Shown: piece after piece, positions 33,731 to 45,445 of the stretch
Layout: each line of letters opens with the position of its first letter
Position numbering within the stretch: the first letter of the stretch is position 1
Origin: Gigaspora rosea
Lineage: Eukaryota > Glomeromycota > Glomeromycetes > Diversisporales > Gigasporaceae
Length of the DNA: 64,000 bases
Direction: 5' to 3'
Assembly (NCBI GenBank): GCA_003550325.1
Contig: QKWP01002137.1
Location: 1 to 64,000, forward strand
The notes under the pieces: model-generated
Database searches by the model: none
What the model was told of the DNA's origin: nothing
Seen by the model: only the letters and a program-made list of their open reading frames with translations
Position numbers and translations under genes: made by a program

Positions 33731-33980
33731 TACCATATTGTCGTGAATTATCAGGCGGGGTGTTATTTAGAAAATTGGACCCCTGAAAATTATATATATG
33801 GTTTCAAAATAACACCCACGCGCGTCCTAAATAATGCGCATTCTATAATAAGATTTAAAAAGAGCTTTGAAAGAAGATTTACTTAATACCAAACCTACTT
33901 CCAAACCACTTTTTTGTTTACATAAAATATTAATAATTAATTCAAACTGACGCGTGGCGTTATTTCGCGAAAATACGGTA
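33731..33980. mobile_element. Diverged TIR element, TACCGTATTTTCGCG family
   Basis: Left end TACCATATTGTCGTGAAT, right end CGCGAAAATACGGTA. Inner words GGGTGTTATTT pair in inverted orientation. Confidence 0.6.
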
Positions 33981-34047
33981 AAAATTTATAAAATCGGTAT
34001 ATAAAACTGTTTTGCTATTGAGTTCAAGCAAATTTTATAACATATTT

Positions 34048-34396
34048 GGGCGATGGACTAGGAAAACCCGTCTTCGACACTTTTTTATCAATTTCGAGAT
34101 TTTTGATTCAAAACGAGGTGCCAGTTTCTGTTTATATGTATTTCACTTTTCACACTACAATGATAAAATACTTTATCGAGATATTTTAACTTGAAGGTAG
34201 ACCAATCTTTAAACGCAACAGCAAAAGATTGACGGCTCAATTAAATTAGATTGGTCAATCAATGTTTTTATAATCACATAATCACATGATGTTGTTTATT
34301 CAGTAAAAAAGTTCAGGGGTAAAAATTAGGTTTCACAAACAATCATCGTCATTTTCTCAAAATGGAAACCCCACGGGTTTTCCTAGTCCATCGCCC
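34048..34396. mobile_element. TIR element with perfect 24-bp ends
   Basis: 34048-34071 (begins GGGCGATGGACTAGG) is the exact reverse complement of 34373-34396. The interior is 300 bases without a credible gene; the frame at 34012-34194 crosses the left end and looks accidental. Target duplication not resolved. Confidence 0.75.
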
Positions 34397-34829
34397 ATTT
34401 GTCCATTCTTGGTTTGGAGTCACTGTGTCGCGCAGCTACTTCATTATAATGTTATAGTGTTACGGTACTAATTATTACAGTATTAAGGTACAGTACCATA
34501 GTGTTCTAATATTGTGGCATTACGGAATTGGACATTATGGCATTACGACATCGCAGCATTACCATATTACGAAATTGTGACATCACGGCATTATGGCGCT
34601 AATTTTTATGGCAATTAAACACTATGGCAGAGTAAAAGTTGCCGTAATGCAGTAATTCAGTAATTCTACCACCAACTATATCTACATCCCTAAAACCCCT
34701 TCCCAAGCCTAACCTTAACCTTAAATACCCCTAACATGAAAATTTTGTGTTAAAACATTTATATACAAAACTTACGAAAATTAAGAAAAATCTATAAACC
34801 GTCATACTTTATATTAATTATTATTTAAA

Positions 34830-35335
34830 CTTTTATTTGTTTTTTTTTATTTTTATATTTATCTTAATTTTATTTCTTATTTATTTTTAAATTTTTATTT
34901 TTATTTATTTCTTTGTTTATTTTTATTTCTTTATTTTTTATTTCTTTATTTTTCATTTTTCATTTTTATTTATTTCTTTATTTATTTTTATTTCTCTATT
35001 TTTTATTTCTTTATTTTCATTTTTTTCATTTTTTTATTTTTCATTTTCCATTATTATTTTTTATTTTTGTTTTTTTTTATTAATTTCTTTTTTATTTTTA
35101 TTCTTTATTTTTTATTTCTTTATTTATTTCTTTATTTATTTTTTGTTTCTTTATTTTTTTTATTTCATTATTTTCATTATTGTATTTTTATTTTTTTATT
35201 TTTCATTTTTTTCATTATTATTTTTTTTATTTTTTATTATTTTTTTATTTCTTTATTTTTTATTTCTTATTTCATTTTTCATTTTTATTTTTTATTTTTT
35301 ATTCTTTTCATTTTTATTTTATTTTGGATTAATTT
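34830..35335. repeat. T-rich low-complexity tract
   Basis: TTTATTTTTATTTCTTTATT-type simple sequence. Open frames such as 35067-35381 encode only Phe/Ile/Leu/Tyr runs and are not credible genes. Confidence 0.85.
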
Positions 35336-35764
35336 AAAACTAACCTATAGTAAATTTCACTATAGGTTTTCAGTCATATGAGTTTCATTTGTGCATATTT
35401 AATTGTGCGTAATAAATGAATATTATGTAATTAAATTCTGGTGAATTTTACTATGCCACATGTAAATAATAATATAATTGATCTAGAATATAAAATGATA
35501 AGGGGAGTAACAAAAATCAGGTGATTTTTAGGAAGGAGGCAGTAAAAAAAGGTGAAATTATATATAAGAAACCTGACTATATATATATTAATAGAGGGGA
35601 AAGGTAGCCCTCTAATAAAAAATAATCAGATAATTAATGACATGGTCCTAATAATAATAATAAGCAATTTTGAACATGATCACACTTTTAACAAATGTTT
35701 GTAAAATAGTAAAGGCAAGACTTGTATATGATTAATTAAATAGTTTAATTAATAAAAACAAGAA

Positions 35765-36142
35765 TGAGTTATACTTATCATTATAATCAACTCAACTTAT
35801 AGCTGATATTGACTGGAACTCTTTATAACATTTTCTAATAATAACGGTTTAGAAGATATAAATTGTTTGTTTTCCTTATCTAGTTCTGGATTCTTTAATA
35901 ATATTTCTCCTAATATAAATATTATACCTCTTTTAAACATAAAAATAACAACCTAGTTGATACAAATTCATTTTTTACTATTTTATAAATCTAACAATAA
36001 TTGTTCATCATCTGTTATACCCAGAAATAATGTCTCACTTAATACCAATAATATCAATTCATTCGATAGTAATATGAGCTTTTCTGAATCTAATAGTAAT
36101 AATAATTTAAATGCTTTCAGATATCAATATAACCTAGAATGA
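35765..36142 (+). pseudogene. Possible Asn/Ser-rich coding relic
   Basis: Plus-strand sequence reads as Asn/Ser-rich peptide in shifting frames: FSNNNGLEDINCLFSLSSSG, then LVDTNSFF, then at 35990-36142 NNNCSSSVIPRNNVSLNTNN ending QYNLE and a stop. The composition is like the low-complexity parts of fungal regulatory proteins, but stops and frame changes interrupt it and I see no domain. It may equally be AAT-rich non-coding DNA. Confidence 0.25.
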
Positions 36143-36149
36143 GAGGTAT

Positions 36150-36890
36150 TACAAAAACATGTATAAACTTATATCTAAATAAAGTATGTATAGATATAAA
36201 TAAAAAAATTTAAAAACATCTTAATTACTACTATACATACTTTATCAATTATACACTCATAAGAGATAAGGGATATTACAGAAATATGTGTTGTATAAAC
36301 CCATATCTAAGTAAGGTATATATAGATATAAGTAAAAAAAATTTACAAAATTATGTTAGTTAGCTATACTTATAAAATTTAACTTAAATAAATAATTTTT
36401 TTAATATTTAGAGTTAGAATGAGTGCTAATATTGTTTTTTTTTATGTTAAAGTTGGTATAGGTTATAGATAAAATCTTTTAAAGAATTCTTTTCACAAAT
36501 TATACACTATATATGCTTTATCAATTATACAGGTACTGTAGTAAATAAATAATAAATAATTATATATATATATATATAGTATTGTTGTATCTACTTTTTT
36601 CAAGCTTTTTTTTTACCCATGTCCACATCCAAACATTCACAATGTCCACAACTGTCCAAAAGAATATTTTACTTTAAAATTTAATAAATTAGTTTATTTA
36701 AAGACATAATTATATATTATTTATAGTTCTGAATATTTTTCTGAAAAGAAAAAAAATAGATTATTTAAATAAAATTTTAAGTAATTTAGATTTATTTTTG
36801 TTTACAATTGTCCACAATTGTTTACAAATTGTCTAGAGCTGTCCTGTGACAATACTGCATATGTATATAATGATATACATATATAGAATA
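36150..36890. other. AT-rich interval, nothing recognised
   Basis: Contains a weak direct repeat (AAACTTATATCTAAATAAAG near 36165; similar near 36298) and a short TA run at 36560. No gene. Confidence 0.35.
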
Positions 36891-37230
36891 GAGTAAATTT
36901 ATTTATTGCCCCATGTGATGCGCCTTATATGTCGCTCTCCCAATCAAATTTCAAGATCAGGTGTAATGTTACATGATCAAAAAATTCAAAACAAACATTC
37001 GTTTTGTCAAAAATCATCTATAACTTAAAATTGAGTATATAAAACTACTCTTAGGATTCTGACAAAAAAAATTCCTTGCAAAATTTTACTATAAAAACTC
37101 CTTTCTTGCCCATACACACAATCTATACCTCACCCTAACCCTATCCAATGAAAAAATGGGCTACTTTAATATTTTTGATTTTACGCTACACCTGATTTTA
37201 TGATCTGTGACAGGTGTGACAACATCGCAT
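36890..37230. repeat. Dispersed repeat, copy inverted at 41335-41590
   Basis: CATGTGATGCG, AGGTGTAATGTTACATGATC and AACAAACATTCGTTTTGTC appear in order here and in reverse complement at 41590-41480. Probably a transposon family; internal CCCTAACCCTA-like words are present in both. No coding content. Confidence 0.6.
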
Positions 37231-37479
37231 GTGCGATGTATAAATTATTTCTATAGAATATATGTTTCAAATTTGGATTGTGAAGAAGGACCAAACAGGA
37301 CTAAACAAGAACTTTATTATTATTTTTAAATGTTTTTTGTGATATATTTGATGTATATATATAATTGTATGTATTAGTATTAGTAGTAGTATAATTTAAT
37401 AATACTGAAGTTAATATAAGTAGATATATTACTAGATTAAGATTTATATGATTATATAATCTGGTGAAATTCATCACTA

Positions 37480-37685
37480 GTAAGTATTAAGTTACTATTT
37501 TATTTTTTATTTTTTATTTTTTATTTAATATTTATTTATTTTTTATTTTATTTAATTTTTATTTCTTTATTTTTATTTTATTATTTTATTTTTTATTTTA
37601 TTTTTATTTTTTATTTTTATTTTTTTATTTTTTTATTTTTTTATTTATTAATTATTTATTTTATAATTTATTTATTGAAAAAGTC
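37480..37685. repeat. T-rich low-complexity tract
   Basis: TTTTTTATTTTTATTTTATT-type simple sequence. Confidence 0.8.
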
Positions 37686-37697
37686 TATTTGTAACAG

Positions 37698-37885
37698 CCT
37701 GTTACATGCTTATTTGTAACAGCCAATAAGGCCATATTAATGTTAAAGTAGAGTTAAAGTTAGGGTTAGAGTCAAGATTAATACAGAATTGTGAGAGGAT
37801 CATTTTTTGTTATAAGTGCAATAGGGTTATCATAGTAAAATTTTGAGTTATAAATAAAGCTGTTACAAATAAGCATGTAACAGGC
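37698..37885. mobile_element. TIR element cut by the assembly gap
   Basis: 37698-37724 (GCCTGTTACATGCTTATTTG and on) is the reverse complement of 37859-37885. The right end then disappears into the gap at 37886, so its last bases and target duplication are missing. Confidence 0.75.
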
Positions 37886-38162
37886 NNNNNNNNNNNNNNN
37901 NNNNNNNNNNNNNNNNNNNNNNNNNNNNNNNNNNNNNNNNNNNNNNNNNNNNNNNNNNNNNNNNNNNNNNNNNNNNNNNNNNNNNNNNNNNNNNNNNNNN
38001 NNNNNNNNNNNNNNNNNNNNNNNNNNNNNNNNNNNNNNNNNNNNNNNNNNNNNNNNNNNNNNNNNNNNNNNNNNNNNNNNNNNNNNNNNNNNNNNNNNNN
38101 NNNNNNNNNNNNNNNNNNNNNNNNNNNNNNNNNNNNNNNNNNNNNNNNNNNNNNNNNNNNNN
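37886..38162. other. Assembly gap of 277 n
   Basis: Undetermined sequence, bounded on the left by a TIR element and on the right by T-rich simple sequence. Confidence 0.99.
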
Positions 38163-39370
38163 TTTTTTATTTATTTTTTATTTATTTTTATTATATTATT
38201 ATTTATTTATTATTTATTTATTTTTTATTTATTTATTTTATTTTTTTTATAGTCTAACCTTAATATAGTCACTCTTAATATAATCATAAATTATAAAAAT
38301 TATATTTTTTCTTTTATTTTATTATTAAATATAAAAAATTAATTGATATATAGCATTATCACCTTAGCACATTAAATTTTGTTACTAACTTAGTGATTAT
38401 ATTAATGTTAAACTGTATTTTTTATTTTTATTTATTTTTTATTTTTATTTATTTTTTATTTTTATTTATTTTTTATTTTTATTTATTTTTATTTTTATTT
38501 ATTTTTATTCTTTATTGACATTATTATTCATTAGTACTCACTGATCAACCAATTATTTTGTTTATTTTGTTTTTATATTAATCAAAACAAAACAAATAGT
38601 AAATTTTATAGAGCTGTAGTTAAAATTCTTTCTAGCCCAAAATTTTGTAAGAAATTATTTTTTTAAGTAAAAAATATAGTTCATAGTTAAAATTTTAAAT
38701 TAGAGCAATTTTTTTTAAAAAAAGCTGTTCTGCTTTGATTTTATGTTATGCCTGATCCTGTATACTGATTGGTTGACTAGGAGTAGGAATGCATTGCACT
38801 GGCAATGAATGATAACATTCTTTTTATTTATTTTTTATTTTTATAATTTTTTATATAATTTTTATTTATTTTTATTTTTATTTAATCTTTATTGATTTTT
38901 ATTTTTTTTATTATTTATTTATTTTTTAGCTGAATCTATTTGTAACTATGGTTACAATTCTGAGCAATTAAATTGCTAAATTAGTATGACAAAAATTCAA
39001 AAAATTACAGATTGCAATAACTTCAAATTGTGCCTATGAAACCAATATTTTTTCTAGCTAAAAATGTTTTTTAAAGTGTTTTATTATATAATAAACCTTC
39101 TTCTAACTCTTAATCTAACCCTAACCAAAATCTGGTTACTGTCACTACTGGTGACAAGCACATTTTTTATTTTTTATTTATTTTTTATTTATTTTTATTT
39201 TTTTTATTTATTTTTATTTATTTTTTATTTTTTTTTTATTTATTTTTTATTTATTTTTAATTTATTTTTTATTTATTTTTTATTTATTTTTATTTATTTT
39301 TTATTTATTTTTTATTTATTTTTATTTATTTTTATTTATTTTTTATTTATTTTTTATTTATTTTTTATTG
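38163..39370. repeat. T-rich low-complexity tracts with short unique islands
   Basis: Simple TTTATTTATTTTTTATTTAT sequence at 38163-38250, 38405-38515, 38820-38935 and 39160-39370, separated by AT-rich non-coding islands. The frame at 39064-39378 is mostly simple-repeat translation. Confidence 0.8.
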
Positions 39371-39414
39371 GGTTATAGAATGAAGTGCATCTGCACTACA
39401 GGCACTCCTTTTAT

Positions 39415-39560
39415 GATAAAACCCATGCTAAATTCTAGTAAAACCCACTTTGGTCATAGAGTTTGGTGAAATCTGCATTAGCATAGTGTGTTTTATATAT
39501 TAATGCAGATTTTACTCTTATATAATCTGCATAGTAAACTTAGTACGAGTTTCTCCCTGT
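39415..39560. mobile_element. Diverged CAGGGTGAAACC-family TIR element
   Basis: Matches the internal order of 13067-13226 (GTAAAACCCACTTTGGTCAT then GGTGAAATCTGC and TAGCATAGTGTGTTTTATA) but has lost most of the terminal identity. Confidence 0.65.
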
Positions 39561-39739
39561 TATTTTATAATTATGAAAATTTTACTAGAGTAACCCTGTT
39601 GCATTTCCAATAAAAAATGCTTCTATTACTTTAAAATCTAAAAAATTTGATTCTAACCCTAATACTAACTCTAATTATAACCCTAACCCAACTTAATCAT
39701 TGTTTATATTTGCTGCTATAGGTACACCAAATTCTAAAA

Positions 39740-40375
39740 TCTATTTTTATTTTATTTTTTTTATTTATTTTTTATTTATTTTTTAATTTTTATTTAATTT
39801 TTATTTTTTTATTTAATTTTTATTTTTTATTTAATTTTTATTTTTTTATTTAATTTTTATTTTTTTATTTAAATTTTATTTTTTATTTAATTTTTATTTT
39901 TTATTTAATTTTTATTTTTTTATTTAATTTTTATTTTTTTATTTAATTTTTATTTTTTTATTTAATTTTTATTTTTTTATTTAATTTTTATTTTTTTGTT
40001 TAAATTTTATTTTTTATTTAATTTTTATTTTTTATTTAATTTTTATTTTTTTATTTAATTTTTATTTTTTTATTTAATTTTTATTTTTTTATTTAATTTT
40101 TATTTTTTTATTTAATTTTTATTTTTTTATTTAATTTTTATTTTTTTATTTAATTTTTATTTTTTTATTTAATTTTTATTTTTTTATTTAATTTTTATTT
40201 TTTTATTTAATTTTTATTTTTTTATTTAATTTTTATTTTTTTATTTAATTTTTATTTTTTTATTTAATTTTTATTTTTTTATTTAATTTTTATTTTTTTA
40301 TTTAATTTTTATTTTTTTATTTAATTTTTATTTTTTTATTTAATTTTTATTTTTTTATTTAATTTTTATTTTTTT
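39740..40375. repeat. Minisatellite, unit of 19 bp
   Basis: Dozens of near-exact units ATTTAATTTTTATTTTTTT in head-to-tail array, some one base shorter. The same unit reappears briefly at 41605-41665. It ends where ordinary sequence (TTGTTATACCCGTAGG) begins. Confidence 0.9.
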
Positions 40376-40400
40376 GAATTAATTTTGTTATACCCGTAGG

Positions 40401-40681
40401 CAGTGTTGTACATGGGACAGTTGGGACATATGTTGGGACATTTTGGGACATTCTGGGACAATTTTATAAATTGAAATTACTTAAAATTTTATTAAGATAA
40501 TCTAATTAAATTTTTTTAAAAATATGTTTAGCATCTAAAAAAATATATAATTATATATTTTTTTAAATTAATTTATTAATTATTAAGGCTTGGGACATAG
40601 TTGGGACACTTGGGATGCTGGGACGTTGGGACGTTGGGACATGGCAAAAAAAGGCTGGGTCAGTGAAAATGTACAACACTG
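40401..40681. mobile_element. hAT-type element, 281 bp, CAGTGTTGTAC ends
   Basis: CAGTGTTGTAC and GTACAACACTG are perfect inverted ends of the CAGNG type. CCCGTAGG is duplicated at 40393-40400 and 40682-40689. The interior has many TTGGGACAT words at both ends in the same orientation. Non-coding. Confidence 0.88.
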
Positions 40682-40693
40682 CCCGTAGGGTAC

Positions 40694-41273
40694 TAGGGTG
40701 GAACATCAACTAAGAAATCAAACCTATGTTAGATAACTATAGCATTACACAAACAACAATTAATTTATTCAAATTCAGATTGTATATTTAACCGTAATTA
40801 CATTAAGAACATAATATAATTAATAATTGAAATTTCAAAGCGATTCAACTTATTATCAAGAAATTGAATTACCTTGAAACATTCACAAATTGTTTTAATT
40901 TTTTATCGATATATAAATTTTGTACAATTGTCTTATAGAATAAGTTGAATTTTGTTAGTTAAAATATAAAAAAAAAAAACACTCAAAACTATAAGTTAAA
41001 TAAATAAGTTGAACCTTATTTAGAGCTAACGCAAAAAATTAAATATAGAACCTTCGAAATGGTTCTAAAGAACATTTCTCATTCAAAAGAAACTCGAAAA
41101 ATAAGTACGATACTTGTGTGAATCTTTTAGAATATTGCTCGTTTTTTTATAATTAAACAATATAAAAATAATATTCAATTTATTACATTAATTTCGCCAA
41201 TAAAACTTGATCATAGTAAATTGATCAATGTATCTAACATAGTTTTGATTTACATAGTTGATGCTCCACCCTA
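40694..41273. mobile_element. MULE-like non-autonomous element, 580 bp
   Basis: Long inverted ends starting TAGGGTGGA(A/G)CATCAACTA, with 9-bp target copies GTAGGGTAC at 40685-40693 and 41274-41282. A 9-bp duplication with long ends is typical of Mutator-like elements. The copy at 61890-62436 shares the terminal TAGGGTG and CTATGT words. No transposase. Confidence 0.85.
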
Positions 41274-41334
41274 GTAGGGTACATTAAATTTTTTTGTACC
41301 CATTATTTTGATCATATGATATTACATACAAAAT

Positions 41335-41590
41335 CAACATTGTTTATATTAGGTTAGGGTTAGGGTGAGAACTATATTAGGGTTAAGGTTTAGGCTATTG
41401 TATAGTAAAATCGCTCAAGGAAAACTTTTAATTAATGTACAGAAGGTGGTTTAGTATGCAGTTTCTTGCGAAATGAGCGATTTTTTGTCAAAACGAACGT
41501 TTGTTTTGAATTTTTCTGATCGTGTAACGTTACACCTGTTCTTGAATTTTGGTGGTGATCTATAAGTCACATGATGCGGCTTTGGGTACA
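41335..41590. repeat. Inverted copy of the repeat at 36890-37230
   Basis: Carries GACAAAACGAACGTTTGTTT-like and GTGTAACGTTACACCTG words that are the reverse complement of the other copy. TAGGTTAGGGTTAGGG here is part of the repeat, not a telomere array. Confidence 0.6.
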
Positions 41591-41669
41591 TATATATAAT
41601 CCCTTATTTTTTTATTTAATTTTTATTTTTTTATTTAATTTTTATTTTTTTATTTAATTTTTTTTTTTT

Positions 41670-43260
41670 TTTATTTTTTTTATTTTTATTTTATTTTTCT
41701 TTATATTTATCTTTTACCGGTAATTATTTTATTTATTTTTATGTTAAAGGCGGAACTTTGTCGCAGTAATTTCATTGTTCATATTAGTAGGAATGTACAA
41801 ATTTAAAAATGATTAAAATATACATATAATTAGCCTTAGAGCCAATTTATTTTCATGTTAAACACTTACTCACATTAACTTTTTATATCTAGATTTTGGA
41901 TCGTTGTTCTTAGGTGTGTTCCTTGATTTTGACGATATTTGTAAGGATTTGTCTTTCTTCTAGGTGTCGAATGTTGAACAAAAACAATATGAAACATATT
42001 TACGGGTTATTTGCCGTCCTGCACATGAGGAAGTAATTCTACGCCTATAAATAGCGCTTTCTTAATGAGAATCATTGGTATTTTTCCTAATTTTTGAGCA
42101 ATACCTCAGGAATATAACTTTAATCTGATTATCATTCTGTGAAATTTCTCTCTATCAGCCATTTCAATTTAACATTTGTTAGCTTGTATTAATTTATAAA
42201 AGATTATTAACTAAATTTTTGCTCCATTTAGGAAACTTTGGTTTTTAGTCTTAGCCTGTAGTTGTCTATTTTGCTTAATTACTTATTAATCAGACTATAT
42301 TATAAAGTTGACTCGAATTTTAATTTAATCACGGAACAATGTTTTTGTAATTTTGATGCCTATATAGCACATACATTCAAATATTTCGAAAATTAGAACA
42401 TTGATCTTAATATTCAATTCATAACTCATATCACGAATTTCTAAGTCCGGTATAGTGAAAATTTAAATTTGTTGCAGGCTTTTTTCTTGGCAGAACTTTT
42501 ATTAAATAATAAATTCTTGTAAATGTTTTTTACAAAACGACATTTAAATTCATGAATAGCAATCATTACATATATTTTTTAATTCTAATTTCATTAGTAT
42601 TTAGTTTTTTAGTATAAAACTTATTAAACAATTCATTTTGAGTAATCTATTCGAACTTGATATTTATTAATTAATGCAATTGGCACTGTATGTCAGATTC
42701 ACAAAAATTTGCCCTATGTGAATTTAAAATCGGATGAGATAACGTGATATTGATATCATATTGCATGATGATCATAATTTTTTTAATAAGCCAGTTAGCC
42801 GTTTATGATTAGATCCGATTACCCACGTTTTTTTACCAAACATTTGTGACACATGGCTACCTAATGCTATTAATTAATTTATTCATATAACTACTAAACT
42901 AAATTTAATATTTTTTTTTATTTTATTAATTATATATAGTTATAAAATTAAAATAAAAAAAATTTATTTAATTTGATATTGTAGTTATTGAACTATTTTA
43001 ATTTAAAATTTAAAAAAAAAGTGGTAAAAACTTTTTACCCCTTTTCTACTGACGAGCCCCCATATGTGCATAAACTTATGACTTTAACATCTAACGTGAT
43101 CTTTTTATATCATATTGCATGAATGACTAATTTCGTAATAAGAGCGTCATAATTCGTAATCGATGAATTAATAATCAATTGCCATCTATGATTTTTTAAA
43201 AATCAATTTTCGTCCGTTATGCGTCTTTTGTGGATATTCGATTAACTGAGATACAGATCA
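41670..43260. other. AT-rich interval, no gene recognised
   Basis: The only structure I can support is a TIR-element right end at 43018-43075 (CTTTTCTACTGACGAGCCCC) related to 26178-26432. No credible frames. Confidence 0.4.
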
Positions 43261-43269
43261 ACCTTAATT

Positions 43270-44330
43270 ACGTATTATGCGTCGAATAAGTTTGTAACAG
43301 AATGTTTTATAGTATAAGCTAACTTTCATTACCAGAATAGTTTTACAGTAGTAGCTCGCAACATAATTCTACATAGGAAATATAAGACAATTTCAATGCA
43401 TACTACCTACTAACCGATACCACAGTCGCAATAATGGTGTGTTTTTATAGCTGAATTTTTTTACAGTAATCCATGGCAGAAATCAAATAATTTTAATACA
43501 ATAATTTCAATGCAAACTAACTAACCGAAATAAGGTACTGTACTGTAGTCACCAAAATAGCGAGTAGGCCTTGCAACAGAATTCTTTACGAAAGAAGTTA
43601 TAACTTCAATACAAACTAATCAAACTCAACCCCACAAAAATCAAGACAATTTCTAAATGCAAACTAACTCAACCACATTGTGATCGCCAGAATAGCAGGT
43701 CATCGTAAGTGTTACAGAATTTTCTTACGTAACTTAGTAGAAATCATGAAAATTCTGTGCGAGTTTACACAACTTTAAACTACCTGCAGTAATCACCGGA
43801 ATGGTGAAAAAAATGGTTTAACGTAACTCTTGATGAAAATCATTGTAATATTAATGCAAACTAACTTTAACTGTTGTGTACCTTTAATTTAATCACTATA
43901 TAATTTTTTACAAGTTTCGTGAGCTCTACAATTACAATACAAGCAATTACCTAGCTTCTCGGAACTCATTTCATTACTCTTTAGTATTTTATTATATTTG
44001 GTATAATTAATGGTTCCGAAAAATGTAACATTGTATATATAGTAATTGTAGGACTCACTGAGCTCGCAAAAAATCACAAGTTGATCAAATCCAACTGAAT
44101 CAAAAAGAGGGTAATAAGTTCTGTAACAAAATATTTTGCAATAACTCATGATGGTGGTGTTACCGGTAATTGATTGCAAACCAGCTCAACCATAGCAACA
44201 TACTATGAATCACTGAGATAACGGATAAGATTTGTAACAGAATTGTTTACCGTAACTCATGATAGAGTTCGTGATGATTCCAATGAAGACTAACTCATCC
44301 TTAACCACGCACTGCAATAACGAGCAAAGA
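43270..44330. repeat. Degenerate tandem array, unit roughly 115-130 bp
   Basis: The ordered words GTAACAGAATT...TTTAC, GTAACTCATGATAG, AATTTCAATGCAAACTAACT and AATCACCGAAATAGCGAG recur about eight to nine times with substantial divergence. The array stops exactly where SLR coding sequence starts at 44333. A minus-strand frame at 43889-44179 within it is not credible. Confidence 0.7.
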
Positions 44331-44332
44331 AA

Positions 44333-44419
44333 GTTGGTAATTGTTATCTCCATGGATATGGAGTTGAATTATATGAATATAAAGCTTTTATTTATTATAA
44401 AAAATTAGCTGAAATGTAA
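44333..44419 (+). pseudogene. Sel1-like repeat gene, last 28 codons only
   Basis: Reads VGNCYLHGYGVELYEYKAFI, then YYKKLAEM and a stop, which is the C-terminal SLR unit of the family. The whole upstream gene is replaced by the tandem array. The 3' flank after it is ordinary SLR-unit flank and leads to the gene at 47403. It is a relic of a lost SLR gene and cannot function. Confidence 0.85.
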
Positions 44420-45445
44420 AAGCTGGCTTGTTGAACTTTAAAAGAAACTGATAGTAAAAAAAATTATTATTGTAATAATTCGCTGTAGATTTAAAATGAT
44501 TGTAAAATCCTGAAAAAAAAAACTATATGAAGGATAATTGGAAAATTAATGAAAGGTAAATTCTTTAACAGTTAAGAATAATATTTTTGAATTATTAATA
44601 TAAATAATAGGGCTTGTCCGCATTTTTTTCAGAATCATGCACATGAAAGCAGTTTTCCATCTCTAATTTGGCATGGTGATTATATTATATTTTGAAGGAT
44701 AAAATTTTTAGAATTTAATGATAAAACAGCACAATAAAAAATTGAAACAAGAATAAAGTAAAAGATGTAAATTTATTATGTTATATAAAGTGTAATTTGA
44801 ATTTTTAGGATGTAAATGGAATGCTAAAGACTTTTTTGAGCAAATTTTAGCGTTAGGATGTAAATTGAATGCTAAAGACTTTCTTGAGCAAGTTTTAACG
44901 TTTGAATATTGCGAGTGATCTGTCTTATAATCTTTGAAATTTCATTGTATTTACATACCTGACTTCTTAAAATTGATATTCGTAATTTAATCAGTGGTAT
45001 CAACTATAGACGTTTCAAATTGTACAGTGAATTTTTGTGATCTAAAAAATGCATTATTTCACTGATAACTAGAAATTGCACATGCCGGCGCCCTGTTAAA
45101 TAAGAATTAGGTATAGTAGGAGATGCGATAATAACATGACTTTACCCATTATGATAATATGATAATGTCTTTTTAATTTAGTAAATCAAAGTTAAATTAT
45201 TTTTGAATTTTAATTGTTTTATCTTTTTTTAATGAAAATAGTATTTAGTACACAACACATAAATATAAGACTATAAACAAGATTGATTATCTTGTATTTT
45301 TTTTTTATAGATCTCGGTCTTTTTGCAAATCTAGTTCTACATTTTTCTTTTTTTTTAAACCGTAAAGGCGTTGTCATTTTATCTAAGTTGCTTCTGGTCT
45401 TGCTTCAATTTATATTTCATTTACATTTATTATTAATCCCACTCA
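44420..45445 (+). repeat. SLR-unit intergenic flank
   Basis: Matches the flank after other SLR genes (CATGCCGGCGCCCTGTTAAA region near 45080 corresponds to CATGTTGGCGGTTCTGCTGC near 12709) and then the pre-gene flank (45230-45440). It contains a 45-bp direct repeat around 44810 and 44855 (GATGTAAATTGAATGCTAAA). Confidence 0.6.

Larger units (their letters stand above)
32479..34688. mobile_element. Nested TIR region, TATAGTTGGTGGTAGA ends
   Basis: TACATCTATAGTTGGTGGTA at the left is mirrored at 34660-34688 and, less completely, at 32920-32944. The ends are rich in ATTACGGCA words. This suggests one element about 460 bp long plus another end 1.7 kb further right, with other DNA (33000-34400) between them. 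Confidence 0.5.

Noticed and set aside
35067-35381. 104-codon hydrophobic membrane-like protein
   Set aside because: It is the translation of T-rich simple sequence (Phe/Ile/Leu/Tyr only).
39064-39378. 104-codon frame near the minisatellite
   Set aside because: Mostly simple-repeat translation; no start context or domain.
41345-41395. Telomere-like GGTTAGGGTTAGGG words (also 2085, 24790, 37140, 39640, 50960, 54980)
   Set aside because: Only one to three units each and embedded in dispersed repeats; not a telomere array.
43889-44179. 96-codon minus-strand frame
   Set aside because: Lies entirely in a degenerate tandem array whose other units do not keep the frame.
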